Positions 1-6,911 of a DNA stretch of 64,000 nucleotides are shown here, one piece after another (position 1 is the stretch's first letter; every line of letters starts with the position of its first letter). The notes below the pieces were generated by a model, which ran no database searches, had not been told where the DNA came from, and saw only the letters and a list, made by a program, of their open reading frames with translations. Source of the DNA: Pedobacter aquatilis (GTDB taxonomy: Bacteria > Bacteroidota > Bacteroidia > Sphingobacteriales > Sphingobacteriaceae); assembly GCF_030409415.1 (NCBI RefSeq), contig NZ_JAUFPW010000025.1:1-64000 (forward strand). Reading direction: 5' to 3'. The translations under genes were made by a program, and so were the position numbers.

Positions 1-50
1 CCGGCATCCGCCGTTCCGGTTTTTCATTCCCTTCGTTTCCGTTGGGAGTG

Positions 51-80
51 CAAAGGTAGGAATCTTTTTTTAACTTCCAA
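51..80 (-). promoter_or_regulatory. Bacteroidota-type promoter P1
   Basis: On the minus strand a -33 TTG (78-80) lies 19 bp upstream of a perfect TAnnTTTG -7 element, TACCTTTG (51-58). The transcript would begin GCACTCCC and leave the window at base 1. Its leader contains GGATGCCGG, which also occurs in the leader of the rpsL operon. The gene served lies outside the window. Confidence 0.75.
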
Positions 81-176
81 ATAAAATTTAATTTATTTTT
101 TCGTCTTTTTCTTATTCCAAATCCCCCTCTTCAATACCGCTGTTTGACCAGCATCGCTTCCTTCCGAAGCGGGTTG

Positions 177-206
177 CAAAAGTAGAAAACTTTTTTCAAT
201 CACCAA
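177..206 (-). promoter_or_regulatory. Bacteroidota-type promoter P2
   Basis: On the minus strand a -33 TTG (204-206) lies 19 bp from TACTTTTG (177-184). The start region reads GCAACCCGCTTCGGA and is shared with P3. It stands 126 bp upstream of P1 and fires in the same direction, out of the left edge. Confidence 0.75.
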
Positions 207-279
207 ATTTTATTTTAAAATAATTTCCGGCGTTTTCAGCTTCTCATTTTCTTAACCCCTCTTCCTCCGAAGCGGGTTG

Positions 280-309
280 CAAAAGTAGAAAAATTATCTG
301 TTTGCACAA
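280..309 (-). promoter_or_regulatory. Bacteroidota-type promoter P3
   Basis: On the minus strand a -33 TTG (307-309) lies 19 bp from TACTTTTG (280-287), followed by the same GCAACCCGCTTCGGA start region as P2, 103 bp further downstream. The duplicated promoter and start region suggest a very strongly expressed operon just beyond base 1. An rRNA operon is my guess, and it cannot be verified here. Confidence 0.75.
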
Positions 310-540
310 AGGAGGCAAACCTTTTATTTGTTAGTCTAGCCCTAACTGCATGGATTTCAAGGAGAAAAAATCATGTTGAATCAAAACTTTTTGGCCGCGT
401 AGTTTGTTTGGAGTGGTTTTTCTGACGTTTACAGGGGTTGTTTATTTCGATGCACAGGCGTTTTTAAGGGTTTCCCGCAGATGCCCGCAGATAAAAAATG
501 CAGATTCAAAAGGATTTTTTGTTTGTTAGAGGTTTTTTAT

Positions 541-555
541 CACCTAAGACACCTT
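541..555. repeat. Dispersed intergenic word
   Basis: The 15-mer CACCTAAGACACCTT occurs here and again at 6757-6771. Degenerate relatives (TACCATCTAAGGCAC and TACCATTTAAGGCAT) lie within the two direct repeats at 584-721 and 963-1100. All copies are intergenic. Confidence 0.5.
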
Positions 556-583
556 GGTAGAATGCAATAACAACTTTCAAACT

Positions 584-721
584 TCAAAACATTTTAACTT
601 TCAAACTTTCAAACAATAGAACAACACTATAAGAATAACCACTTTTACCATCTAAGGCACTTAAGAATATCTAAGTGGCGAGGTTTGCTTTCAAATTCAA
701 ACCTTCCAACTTTAAAACATT
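584..721. repeat. 138-bp imperfect direct repeat, copy 1
   Basis: The segment starts TCAAAACATTTTAACTTTC and ends CTTTAAAACATT. It aligns without obvious large gaps to 963-1100, with a conserved core reading AAGAATAACCACTTTTACCA. It is rich in CTTTCAAAC words and has no coding potential. Confidence 0.65.
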
Positions 722-800
722 CAAACTTTCAACTCTGCAACCTTCAAACCAAATCAGCCAGAGGAGCAAAACAGATAAAAAGAATGCATTTTCTTCGGAG

Positions 801-856
801 CTTCTTCGAAGCTTGTTCGAAAAAAGCACCCATTTCTCGAAGAAGTCTCGAACAAG
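801..856. repeat. Two interleaved inverted repeat pairs
   Basis: CTTCTTCGA (801-809) is complementary to TCGAAGAAG (837-845), and CTTGTTCGA (812-820) to TCGAACAAG (848-856). Each pair could form a hairpin. The order of the arms means the two pairings cross, so they would be alternative or pseudoknot-like. No gene overlaps them. Confidence 0.5.
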
Positions 857-962
857 GCACCTAGAAAGTGCAATAAAACCCATGCGGTAGAAGATGGGAT
901 TTTCTAAAGATTATGGAAATTCAAAGCACTCCAAAGTTAAGCAGATTGTTCAATGCCTAAGC

Positions 963-1100
963 TCAAAACATTTCAACTTTCAAACTTTCCAACAATACAA
1001 CAACACGATAAGAATAACCACTTTTACCATTTAAGGCATCTTAGAACAGCTAATTAGCGTGGCTTCTTTCAAATTCAAAACCTTTAAACCTTAAAACATT
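963..1100. repeat. 138-bp imperfect direct repeat, copy 2
   Basis: This is the second copy of the repeat at 584-721, with substitutions spread along its length and strongest identity across the AAGAATAACCACTTTTACCA core. It lies about 150 bp downstream of the end of the minus-strand CoA-binding gene. Confidence 0.65.
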
Positions 1101-1252
1101 TAAACAATTAGCAAGCTCTAGTGCTGTAAACCTGCGTAAAATAAACCCGGGTGAAATGGAAAACCCGCAAGTGAAGCGCAGCGAAACGAGGATTTGGAAT
1201 GGAAAACGGGACGAACGTTGATATGAAAGCCGAAGCCTGATTTACTAATTCT

Positions 1253-1612
1253 TTAATATTGTCCCGTACTTAAAAGCACTAATGTACAGGCTCTCATTGG
1301 TTCGATATTATGTTTATCTAAAAGTTTTTCGAATTCGTAATTTTCTGTACCAGGATTAAAAATTACACGTTTCGGCTTGGTATCGATAATATAATCATAG
1401 TATTGCGGCTGCAAAGCAGGGCCTATGTATAGGGTTATGGTATCAATATCTTTGTAGACTGCGCCCTGTTTTTCGATTCCTACGCCAGCAACTTCGCCAC
1501 TTTTTATGCCCACATTTACAATTTCATGGCTGAAACGGGTTAGCATATGGGCTGCTTTATAGGCATAACGAGATGCATCTGGTGAGGCGCCAATAATTAA
1601 GGTCTTTTTCAT
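1253..1612 (-). CDS. CoA-binding domain protein
   Basis: This 119-residue protein is a stand-alone CoA-binding domain of the CoA_binding_2 type (YccU-like), a small Rossmann fold. The N-terminus reads KTLIIGASPDASRYAYKA, giving the glycine/GASP nucleotide-binding loop after strand 1. A later segment, KPKRVIFNPGTEN, matches the family pattern in which a PG-x-E turn follows a central strand. Family members bind CoA, but their physiological role is unclear. The start lies 4 bp after the stop of the upstream DinB-type gene, so it is the last gene of a three-gene operon. No catalytic activity can be assigned. Confidence 0.85.
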   Translation of the reverse strand: MKKTLIIGASPDASRYAYKAAHMLTRFSHEIVNVGIKSGEVAGVGIEKQGAVYKDIDTITLYIGPALQPQYYDYIIDTKPKRVIFNPGTENYEFEKLLDKHNIEPMRACTLVLLSTGQY

Positions 1613-1616
1613 TTTA

Positions 1617-2084
1617 TTAAAATTTAGAAATTAATGCAATTTGGCCGGAGTGATATGCATGGTGTTGAATAAGTCCGCTTAGTAATTCCATCTTAGTAAG
1701 ATTTGCCGTAGGTGTTAAGTTTTCTGACTTTCCCAATTTATTACTCCATTCTGCATCCTTAAATGTTTCGCAGAGGCGAATTAATTCTTCGTTAGCAATT
1801 TTAAAGTTAAAAATTATACGCTCCCATGCTTGTGGTGATTTTTCTACAGGCTCTGGCCAATCGCCGATTTGAGGTTCAGCAGCTTCATTACCCAATAAAC
1901 GTGAGGTTACTTCTTCTGTCCAAGCGGTTAAGTGCAACGCAATTTCGGCAATGGAATGGGCATTTTGAATGAAATGCGTAAATGCAATTTCGGGTTTTAC
2001 ATTGTTTAGCGTTTGCATAACGTGATTTCCATGCCACGCATCTCCATTAAAAGATTTTTTTATTTCGCTAGTGATATTAAACAT
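1617..2084 (-). CDS. DinB-fold (DinB/DfsB-like) protein
   Basis: This 155-residue protein looks like a DinB superfamily four-helix bundle. His51 (IALHLTAW) and the C-terminal HHAYH (residues 141-145, an HxxxH spacing) provide the usual three-histidine metal site. Family members are diverse, including thiol-dependent transferases and uncharacterised stress proteins, so the substrate is unknown. It sits between the FAD oxidoreductase (33 bp upstream) and the CoA-binding protein (4 bp downstream), and is probably co-transcribed with both. Confidence 0.8.
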   Translation of the reverse strand: MFNITSEIKKSFNGDAWHGNHVMQTLNNVKPEIAFTHFIQNAHSIAEIALHLTAWTEEVTSRLLGNEAAEPQIGDWPEPVEKSPQAWERIIFNFKIANEELIRLCETFKDAEWSNKLGKSENLTPTANLTKMELLSGLIQHHAYHSGQIALISKF

Positions 2085-2117
2085 ATTCTAAGAACAAGCC
2101 AAAATACATAATGTTTA

Positions 2118-3659
2118 TTATTTTGAATTTAGAATTGCATTTGCGCAATTAATTCCATCAATAGCTGCAGAAACGATGCCACCTGCATAACCCGCACCTT
2201 CTGCGCAAGGATATAAACCTTTAATCTGCGGATGCTGATAGGTTTCCTTATCGCGGGGAATGCGTACTGGTGATGAAGTTCGACTTTCTACCCCAACCAG
2301 AATCGCCTCGTTTGTATAGTATCCTTTTATTTTTTTTCCGAATAAAGGAAGTGCAGATTTTAAGCTGTCTGAAACGAAAGTGGGCAAAATATTATCGAGC
2401 ATCACACTTTTTGTGCCTGGTAAATATGAATTTTTAGGTAAATCGATAGAGAGCTTGTTGTTTACAAAATCCATCATCCGTTGTGCGGGCGCTACTAAAT
2501 TCCCACCTCCAGCCTCAAAGGCCAGCTTTTCGATTTCAGACTGGAAGTTTAGCATTCTTAATGGATCGTAACCTAAAACATCATTTAATGTTACTTGAAC
2601 AACCGTACCCGAATTGGCGTATGGATTATTTCTCTTGGATGGCGACCAGCCATTTACAACGATTTCATTTTCGCCTGTGGCGCAAGGTGCGATGATTCCA
2701 CCAGGGCACATGCAGAAGGAAAATACGCCACGAGCGCCAACCTGTTCTACCAAACTGTAATACGCAGGGGGCAAAAATTCGGAACGGGTATCGCAGTGGT
2801 ATTGAGCAGAATCGATTATTTGTTGTGGATGCTCGATACGAACACCCAATGCAAAGGGTTTTGCTTCTATTAAGATATTTTTACTGTGTAATAATTCATA
2901 CACATCTCTGGCCGAGTGTCCTGTTGCCAGTATTACATTATCAGCAAAAAATTTATCTTCGAAATTGATTTCGATGCCTTTAATTTTCCCAAACTCGATA
3001 ATAATATCGGTCATTTGGCTATCGAACATTACTTCTCCACCGGCATTTAATATGGTATCTTTTATTGAAGTAATAATATGCGGAAGTTTATTGGTACCGA
3101 TGTGCGGTCGGGCATCGACAATAATATCTTTTTCGGCGCCATGATCTACAAAAACCTGCAGCACTTTATTGATATCGCCCCGCTTGTTGGAACGGGTATA
3201 TAATTTCCCATCGGAGTAAGTTCCTGCACCACCTTCCCCATAGCAATAATTAGATTCTGTATTGACAAGGCCTTGTTTATTTATTGCAGCTAAATCTCGC
3301 CTACGTTGTTTAACATCTTTACCCCTTTCGATAATGATTGGCTTTAAACCATTTTCGATACATTGCAGAGCGGCAAATAGTCCGGCCGGACCAGCACCAA
3401 TAATCAAAACCGGCTTCGCTTGACTGACATTTTGATACTTTATGGTGTGAATTTCTACCTGTGGATTTTCATCAATATAAACTTTTACCTGAAGGCGGAA
3501 AATAACTTTTCTAGAACGGGCATCTATAGACCTTTTTAAGATTTCAAAGCCCTTTATACGTTTTTGAGGAAGTTTTAAAGCTTCTTCAAGCTTTTGGTTT
3601 ATCACTTCCACTTGCTCAACCTGATGCGGGAGCAGCGTAATTTCGATATCTTTCTGCAT
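2118..3659 (-). CDS. NAD(P)/FAD-dependent oxidoreductase, COG2509 type
   Basis: This 513-residue flavoprotein resembles the uncharacterised FAD-dependent dehydrogenases of COG2509. An N-terminal region of about 80 residues precedes the dinucleotide-binding motif GAGPAG at 88-93, followed by the acidic strand end IIIERG. A glycine-rich segment, CYGEGGAGTYSDGKL, is typical of the family. The C-terminus ends with PCAEGAGYAGGIVSAAIDG, the second FAD contact region. The substrate is not known. A TACCTTTG -7 element lies 33 bp upstream, making this the first gene of an operon with the DinB-fold and CoA-binding genes. Confidence 0.85.
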   Translation of the reverse strand: MQKDIEITLLPHQVEQVEVINQKLEEALKLPQKRIKGFEILKRSIDARSRKVIFRLQVKVYIDENPQVEIHTIKYQNVSQAKPVLIIGAGPAGLFAALQCIENGLKPIIIERGKDVKQRRRDLAAINKQGLVNTESNYCYGEGGAGTYSDGKLYTRSNKRGDINKVLQVFVDHGAEKDIIVDARPHIGTNKLPHIITSIKDTILNAGGEVMFDSQMTDIIIEFGKIKGIEINFEDKFFADNVILATGHSARDVYELLHSKNILIEAKPFALGVRIEHPQQIIDSAQYHCDTRSEFLPPAYYSLVEQVGARGVFSFCMCPGGIIAPCATGENEIVVNGWSPSKRNNPYANSGTVVQVTLNDVLGYDPLRMLNFQSEIEKLAFEAGGGNLVAPAQRMMDFVNNKLSIDLPKNSYLPGTKSVMLDNILPTFVSDSLKSALPLFGKKIKGYYTNEAILVGVESRTSSPVRIPRDKETYQHPQIKGLYPCAEGAGYAGGIVSAAIDGINCANAILNSK

Positions 3660-3691
3660 ACAACATGTCAGGTTTTTATCCTGAATTGTAA

Positions 3692-3699
3692 CAAAGGTA
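3692..3699 (-). promoter_or_regulatory. -7 element upstream of FAD oxidoreductase
   Basis: TACCTTTG on the minus strand, 33 bp before the start codon at 3659. No TTG is present at the expected -33 distance, so only the -7 half is supported. Confidence 0.5.
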
Positions 3700-3765
3700 C
3701 AGATTTTGCAATCTTATTAGTAAATTGAATAAAATTCGATTGAATCAAAAACAAAAACCATAAAA

Positions 3766-4347
3766 ATGAAAAGATTAGTATTTGGAATTTTAGCTGCTGT
3801 TATTGCAGTAAGCACTTTAAGTTCATGCGGTTATAATAGCATGGTTAAGCTTGATGAAAATGTAAAATCTAAATGGGGAACTGTTCAAACCCAATATCAA
3901 AGAAGAGCAGATTTAATTCCGAATTTAGTAAGTACTGTAAAAGGTGCAGCAAAATTTGAACAAGGAACATTAACTGCTGTAGTGGAAGCCAGAGCAAAAG
4001 CTACACAAATGACCGTTAAAGCTGATGATTTGACACCTGAAAACATTCAAAAATATCAGGCAGCTCAAGGTCAGTTGAGTCAGGCTCTCGGTAAATTATT
4101 ATCGATTACGGAAGCCTACCCAGAATTGAGGGCTACACAACAATTCAGCGATTTATCGGCACAGTTAGAAAGTACCGAGAATAGAATTACTGTTGCACGT
4201 AAGGATTTTAATGATGCTGTGCAGGAATACAATGGCAAAATCAGATCTTTTCCAAATAATTTAACAGCAGGCATGTTCGGGTTTAAGCCTAAGGGTTATT
4301 TCGAAGCTGATGCAACTGCGAAAGATGCGCCTAAAGTAGAATTTTAA
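3766..4347 (+). CDS. lemA: LemA family lipoprotein
   Basis: This 193-residue protein begins with a signal peptide ending in the lipobox LSSC (Cys21), so it should be lipid-anchored. The mature part carries the LemA hallmark: WGTVQTQYQRRADLIPNLV followed by long helices (VKGAAKFEQGTL, then EAYPELRATQQF). LemA proteins are helical envelope proteins of unclear function. They are often found beside TPM-domain genes, as here. A hairpin with a T run follows the stop codon and may set lemA off from the two downstream TPM genes. Confidence 0.92.
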   Translation: MKRLVFGILAAVIAVSTLSSCGYNSMVKLDENVKSKWGTVQTQYQRRADLIPNLVSTVKGAAKFEQGTLTAVVEARAKATQMTVKADDLTPENIQKYQAAQGQLSQALGKLLSITEAYPELRATQQFSDLSAQLESTENRITVARKDFNDAVQEYNGKIRSFPNNLTAGMFGFKPKGYFEADATAKDAPKVEF

Positions 4348-4369
4348 TATTCTGTAAAATAACATTTCA

Positions 4370-4412
4370 GGGTGATAGATGTTTATTCAGTTAAATATCT
4401 ATTACCCTTTTT
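4370..4412 (+). terminator. Intrinsic terminator or attenuator after lemA
   Basis: GGGTGATAGAT (4370-4380) pairs with ATCTATTACCC (4397-4407) with one G-T wobble, and is followed by five T. It lies 20 bp before the next gene of the cluster, so it may reduce rather than abolish read-through. Confidence 0.7.
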
Positions 4413-4433
4413 AATTAAATCTAAAATATAATC

Positions 4434-4877
4434 ATGTCATTATTTTCTGATATTGAACAAGATAAAATTGCACACGCTATAGCTGAAGCTGAAAAAGCTA
4501 CATCAGGAGAAATTAGAATTGCAATAGATAAGCATTGCGAAGGCGATGCTTACCACACAGCCACAGAATATTTTGCTAAACTTGATATGGATAAAACGGC
4601 GCAAAGAAATGGTGTTTTAATTTATCTAGCCCATGCTGACCATAAATTTGCAATAATTGGCGATAGCGGTATAAATAAACTAGTACCTGAAAATTTCTGG
4701 GAAACCACAAAGATTGCCATGAGTGCGCATTTTGCAAAAGGGAACCTTGCAGATGGAATTGTTGCAGGTGTTGCACTCGCTGGCGAAAAACTTGCGCTTT
4801 TTTTCCCGTACCAAAGTGGAGATATAAATGAGCTCCCGAATGATATCGTATACATGGACAAACAAGAAAACAAATAA
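4434..4877 (+). CDS. TPM domain protein without signal peptide
   Basis: This 147-residue protein is a TPM-domain (TLP18.3/Psb32/MOLO-1) member. It shows the conserved start EKATSGEIRIAI, the central RNGVLIYLAHADHKFAIIGD strand pair, and the helix near WETTKIAMSAHFAKG. No signal peptide or membrane segment is visible, unlike the paralogue that follows 3 bp downstream. Its substrate and partners are unknown. The lemA-TPM-TPM order suggests a shared envelope role, but this copy appears cytosolic. Confidence 0.88.
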   Translation: MSLFSDIEQDKIAHAIAEAEKATSGEIRIAIDKHCEGDAYHTATEYFAKLDMDKTAQRNGVLIYLAHADHKFAIIGDSGINKLVPENFWETTKIAMSAHFAKGNLADGIVAGVALAGEKLALFFPYQSGDINELPNDIVYMDKQENK

Positions 4878-4880
4878 GTA

Positions 4881-5651
4881 ATGAAAAAAATAATCCTATT
4901 ATCCGTTTTCAGCTTATTATGCCTGTTTGGATTTGCGCAAGATTTCCCTGCCAAACCAAGTACGCTTGTGAATGATTATTCTGGGGTTTTATCTGCCGAG
5001 CAAAAAGATAATTTAGAAAGAAAATTAGTTGCTTTTGATGATTCTTCTTCAACACAAATTGCCATTGCGGTTTTAAAATCAGTAGGTGATTACGATATTA
5101 ATGAATATGCTGTAGAGTTAGGCAGAAAGTGGGGCGTTGGACAGAGCGGCAAAAACAACGGGATCATGATTGTTGTTGCCGTTGGCGATAGAAAAATTTC
5201 TATCCAAACCGGTTATGGTGTAGAAGGTGCGCTGCCAGATATTTATGCAAAGCGGATTATCGATAATGATATTAAACCAAATTTTAGGGCTGGTGATTAT
5301 TATGCCGGTCTGGATGAAGCAACTACATCAATTATAAAGTACACAAAAGGAGAATACAAAAACGATAAACCGAGAGCTTCGAAAGGCGGCGGAACAGGCA
5401 GCATTGCGGTCATAATCATTATCGTAATTGTAATTATCATTATTATGCGAAAAGGTGGTGGAGGCAATGGTGGTGAAATCATTGGAAGCCGTGGTGCTTC
5501 AAACGCACTATTTTGGGCCATGCTTTTTGGCGGGAGTGGTCGTGGTGGAGGTGGTAGTGGTTGGGGCGGTGGCGGCTCATCAGGTGGAGGTGGATTTGGC
5601 GGTTTTGGTGGCGGAAGCTTCGGAGGCGGCGGCTCTAGCGGAAGCTGGTAA
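4881..5651 (+). CDS. Secreted, membrane-anchored TPM domain protein with Gly-rich tail
   Basis: This 256-residue protein has a signal peptide (cleavage near Ala19), then a TPM domain at about residues 25-155 with NNGIMIVVAVGDRKISIQTG and GYGVEGALPD. An isoleucine/valine-rich membrane helix spans about 174-190. The tail from about 218 is almost entirely Gly/Ser with Phe and Trp, ending GGGSSGSW. This is the YgcG-like architecture, with the TPM domain outside the cytoplasmic membrane. It starts 3 bp after the preceding TPM gene. The function of the family is not established. Confidence 0.9.
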   Translation: MKKIILLSVFSLLCLFGFAQDFPAKPSTLVNDYSGVLSAEQKDNLERKLVAFDDSSSTQIAIAVLKSVGDYDINEYAVELGRKWGVGQSGKNNGIMIVVAVGDRKISIQTGYGVEGALPDIYAKRIIDNDIKPNFRAGDYYAGLDEATTSIIKYTKGEYKNDKPRASKGGGTGSIAVIIIIVIVIIIIMRKGGGGNGGEIIGSRGASNALFWAMLFGGSGRGGGGSGWGGGGSSGGGGFGGFGGGSFGGGGSSGSW

Positions 5652-5787
5652 TTTTATTAAAAGGGTTTCGTTGGTCGTCACTCGTTTTTCGATTATAAAT
5701 TTGAATTACGAAGTTTTACCTGTACATATCCTAAAAATAAACGAAACTTGTAATGAAATAATTCCCTAATGACTAATTAACTGAAAA

Positions 5788-6177
5788 ATGTATAGAAAAG
5801 ATTTAATTACGTCTGAGATACAAAAACTAGCTGAAGTCTTAGCGAAAATAATGGGCCTCAAATTAGAAGGCAAATTCGTTGAGGCGCAAAACATTTTCGA
5901 GGAAACCATGGTTAATTCCTTTCATTTGCCTTTAGCAATTCTGGAAAACCAAGATGTTACGGTTTTTGAAGATTGGTTAGAAAAAAGCGAACTGCCAGCC
6001 GGGAAATTAGATTCGCTTAGCGAGTTTTTGTATTATGAACTCGGCTTAAGTTCTGAACAGAATAAACTCATTGCGCCAAAGCTTAACCTCATTTATAAAT
6101 TACTTTCTGATAAACACAAAATTGTTCATCTGGTTAATTTCCATCGTCAAAATAATATACAACAGTATTTAAAATAA
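5788..6177 (+). CDS. Hypothetical helical protein
   Basis: I do not recognise this 129-residue protein with certainty. It is predicted to be mainly helical, soluble, and lacks a signal peptide. Its first 40 residues (a YRKDLI...EIQKLAEVLAKIMGLK pattern followed by a TPR-like helix pair) recall the small DUF6483-type proteins of other bacteria, but that is only an impression. It lies 15 bp upstream of a NUDIX hydrolase on the same strand and is probably co-transcribed with it. Confidence 0.7.
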   Translation: MYRKDLITSEIQKLAEVLAKIMGLKLEGKFVEAQNIFEETMVNSFHLPLAILENQDVTVFEDWLEKSELPAGKLDSLSEFLYYELGLSSEQNKLIAPKLNLIYKLLSDKHKIVHLVNFHRQNNIQQYLK

Positions 6178-6192
6178 AACATTCAACTATAT

Positions 6193-6738
6193 ATGATTAT
6201 TGAGAAGTGGCGAAAAATTGCCTCGAAATATTTGGTTCGAGAGAAATGGGCAACCTTAAGAGTTGATACTTGTGAATTACAAACTGGAGTGGTTAAAGAT
6301 GATTATTATGTTTTAGAATATCCGAATTGGGTAAACGCAATTGCTTTAACAGAAGAGGGAAAAGTAATTATGGTTCGCCAGTACCGCCATGCGGCTGATA
6401 TTATTTCCCTTGAAATTCCAGGTGGTGTTATTGATGGTGATGAAGAACCTGAAACTGCGATTAAAAGGGAGTTGCTTGAAGAAACCGGCTACAGTTTTAA
6501 GACTTGCAAATATATTATAGAACTCTATCCTAACCCTGCAACATCAACCAATAAAACATTTACTTATTTTTTAACTGGTGGCACTAAAACGCATGAACAG
6601 CATTTAGATGAACATGAAATTTTAAATGTTGAAGAATATACGGTTGAAGAAGTAAAGCAATTACTTACCGATAATCAGATTGCGCAAGCCCTGCATGTTG
6701 CGGCTTTGCATTATGGTTTAGCAGAAATAGATCGTTGA
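6193..6738 (+). CDS. NUDIX hydrolase (ADP-ribose pyrophosphatase-like)
   Basis: This 181-residue protein carries a complete Nudix box at residues 78-100: G78, five residues, E84, seven residues, then R92-E93-L94-L95-E96-E97-T98-G99-Y100. The preceding VMVRQYRHAADIISLEIPGG pattern is typical of ADP-sugar pyrophosphatases of the NudF type, which hydrolyse ADP-ribose and related nucleotides with Mg2+ or Mn2+ bound by the box glutamates. Substrate choice within the family cannot be fixed from sequence alone. A strong bidirectional terminator follows. Confidence 0.9.
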   Translation: MIIEKWRKIASKYLVREKWATLRVDTCELQTGVVKDDYYVLEYPNWVNAIALTEEGKVIMVRQYRHAADIISLEIPGGVIDGDEEPETAIKRELLEETGYSFKTCKYIIELYPNPATSTNKTFTYFLTGGTKTHEQHLDEHEILNVEEYTVEEVKQLLTDNQIAQALHVAALHYGLAEIDR

Positions 6739-6756
6739 ATGACTTAATTTATTTAC

Positions 6757-6771
6757 CACCTAAGACACCTT
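6757..6771. repeat. Dispersed intergenic word, second copy
   Basis: CACCTAAGACACCTT, identical to 541-555, here followed by AGAATATTTTAC. It lies between the NUDIX stop codon and the terminator. Confidence 0.5.
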
Positions 6772-6798
6772 AGAATATTTTACTATAAGATATCGGTT

Positions 6799-6843
6799 AA
6801 ATAAATAAGGCCTGATTTTTATCAAATCAGGCCTTATTTATTT
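6799..6843. terminator. Bidirectional terminator between NUDIX gene and dnaA
   Basis: A perfect 20-bp stem (6799-6818 with 6824-6843) with a five-base loop, centred on AAGGCCTGATTT. A/T-rich arm ends give T runs on both strands, serving the convergent NUDIX (+) and dnaA (-) transcripts. Confidence 0.9.
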
Positions 6844-6911
6844 TGGTAAACTTTAGATTAGGCATTTTGATTTTACCTTAAACCCTCAGCCATCTAACCT
6901 CTAACCTTAAA

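Larger units (their letters stand above)
1..1252. other. Long gene-free left edge
   Basis: No credible coding sequence is visible. The first 310 bases hold three tandem minus-strand promoters. Bases 541-1100 consist of decayed A/C/T-rich repeats, including a 138-bp imperfect direct repeat, and bases 801-856 hold paired 9-bp inverted repeats. Two short open frames on opposite strands near 671-890 lie over each other inside this repeat-rich DNA and show no protein-like composition. The minus-strand CoA-binding gene ends at the right border. Confidence 0.7.

Noticed and set aside
671..890. Two overlapping open frames on opposite strands in the left edge
   Set aside because: They lie in repeat-rich low-complexity DNA, mirror each other, and have no protein-like composition.
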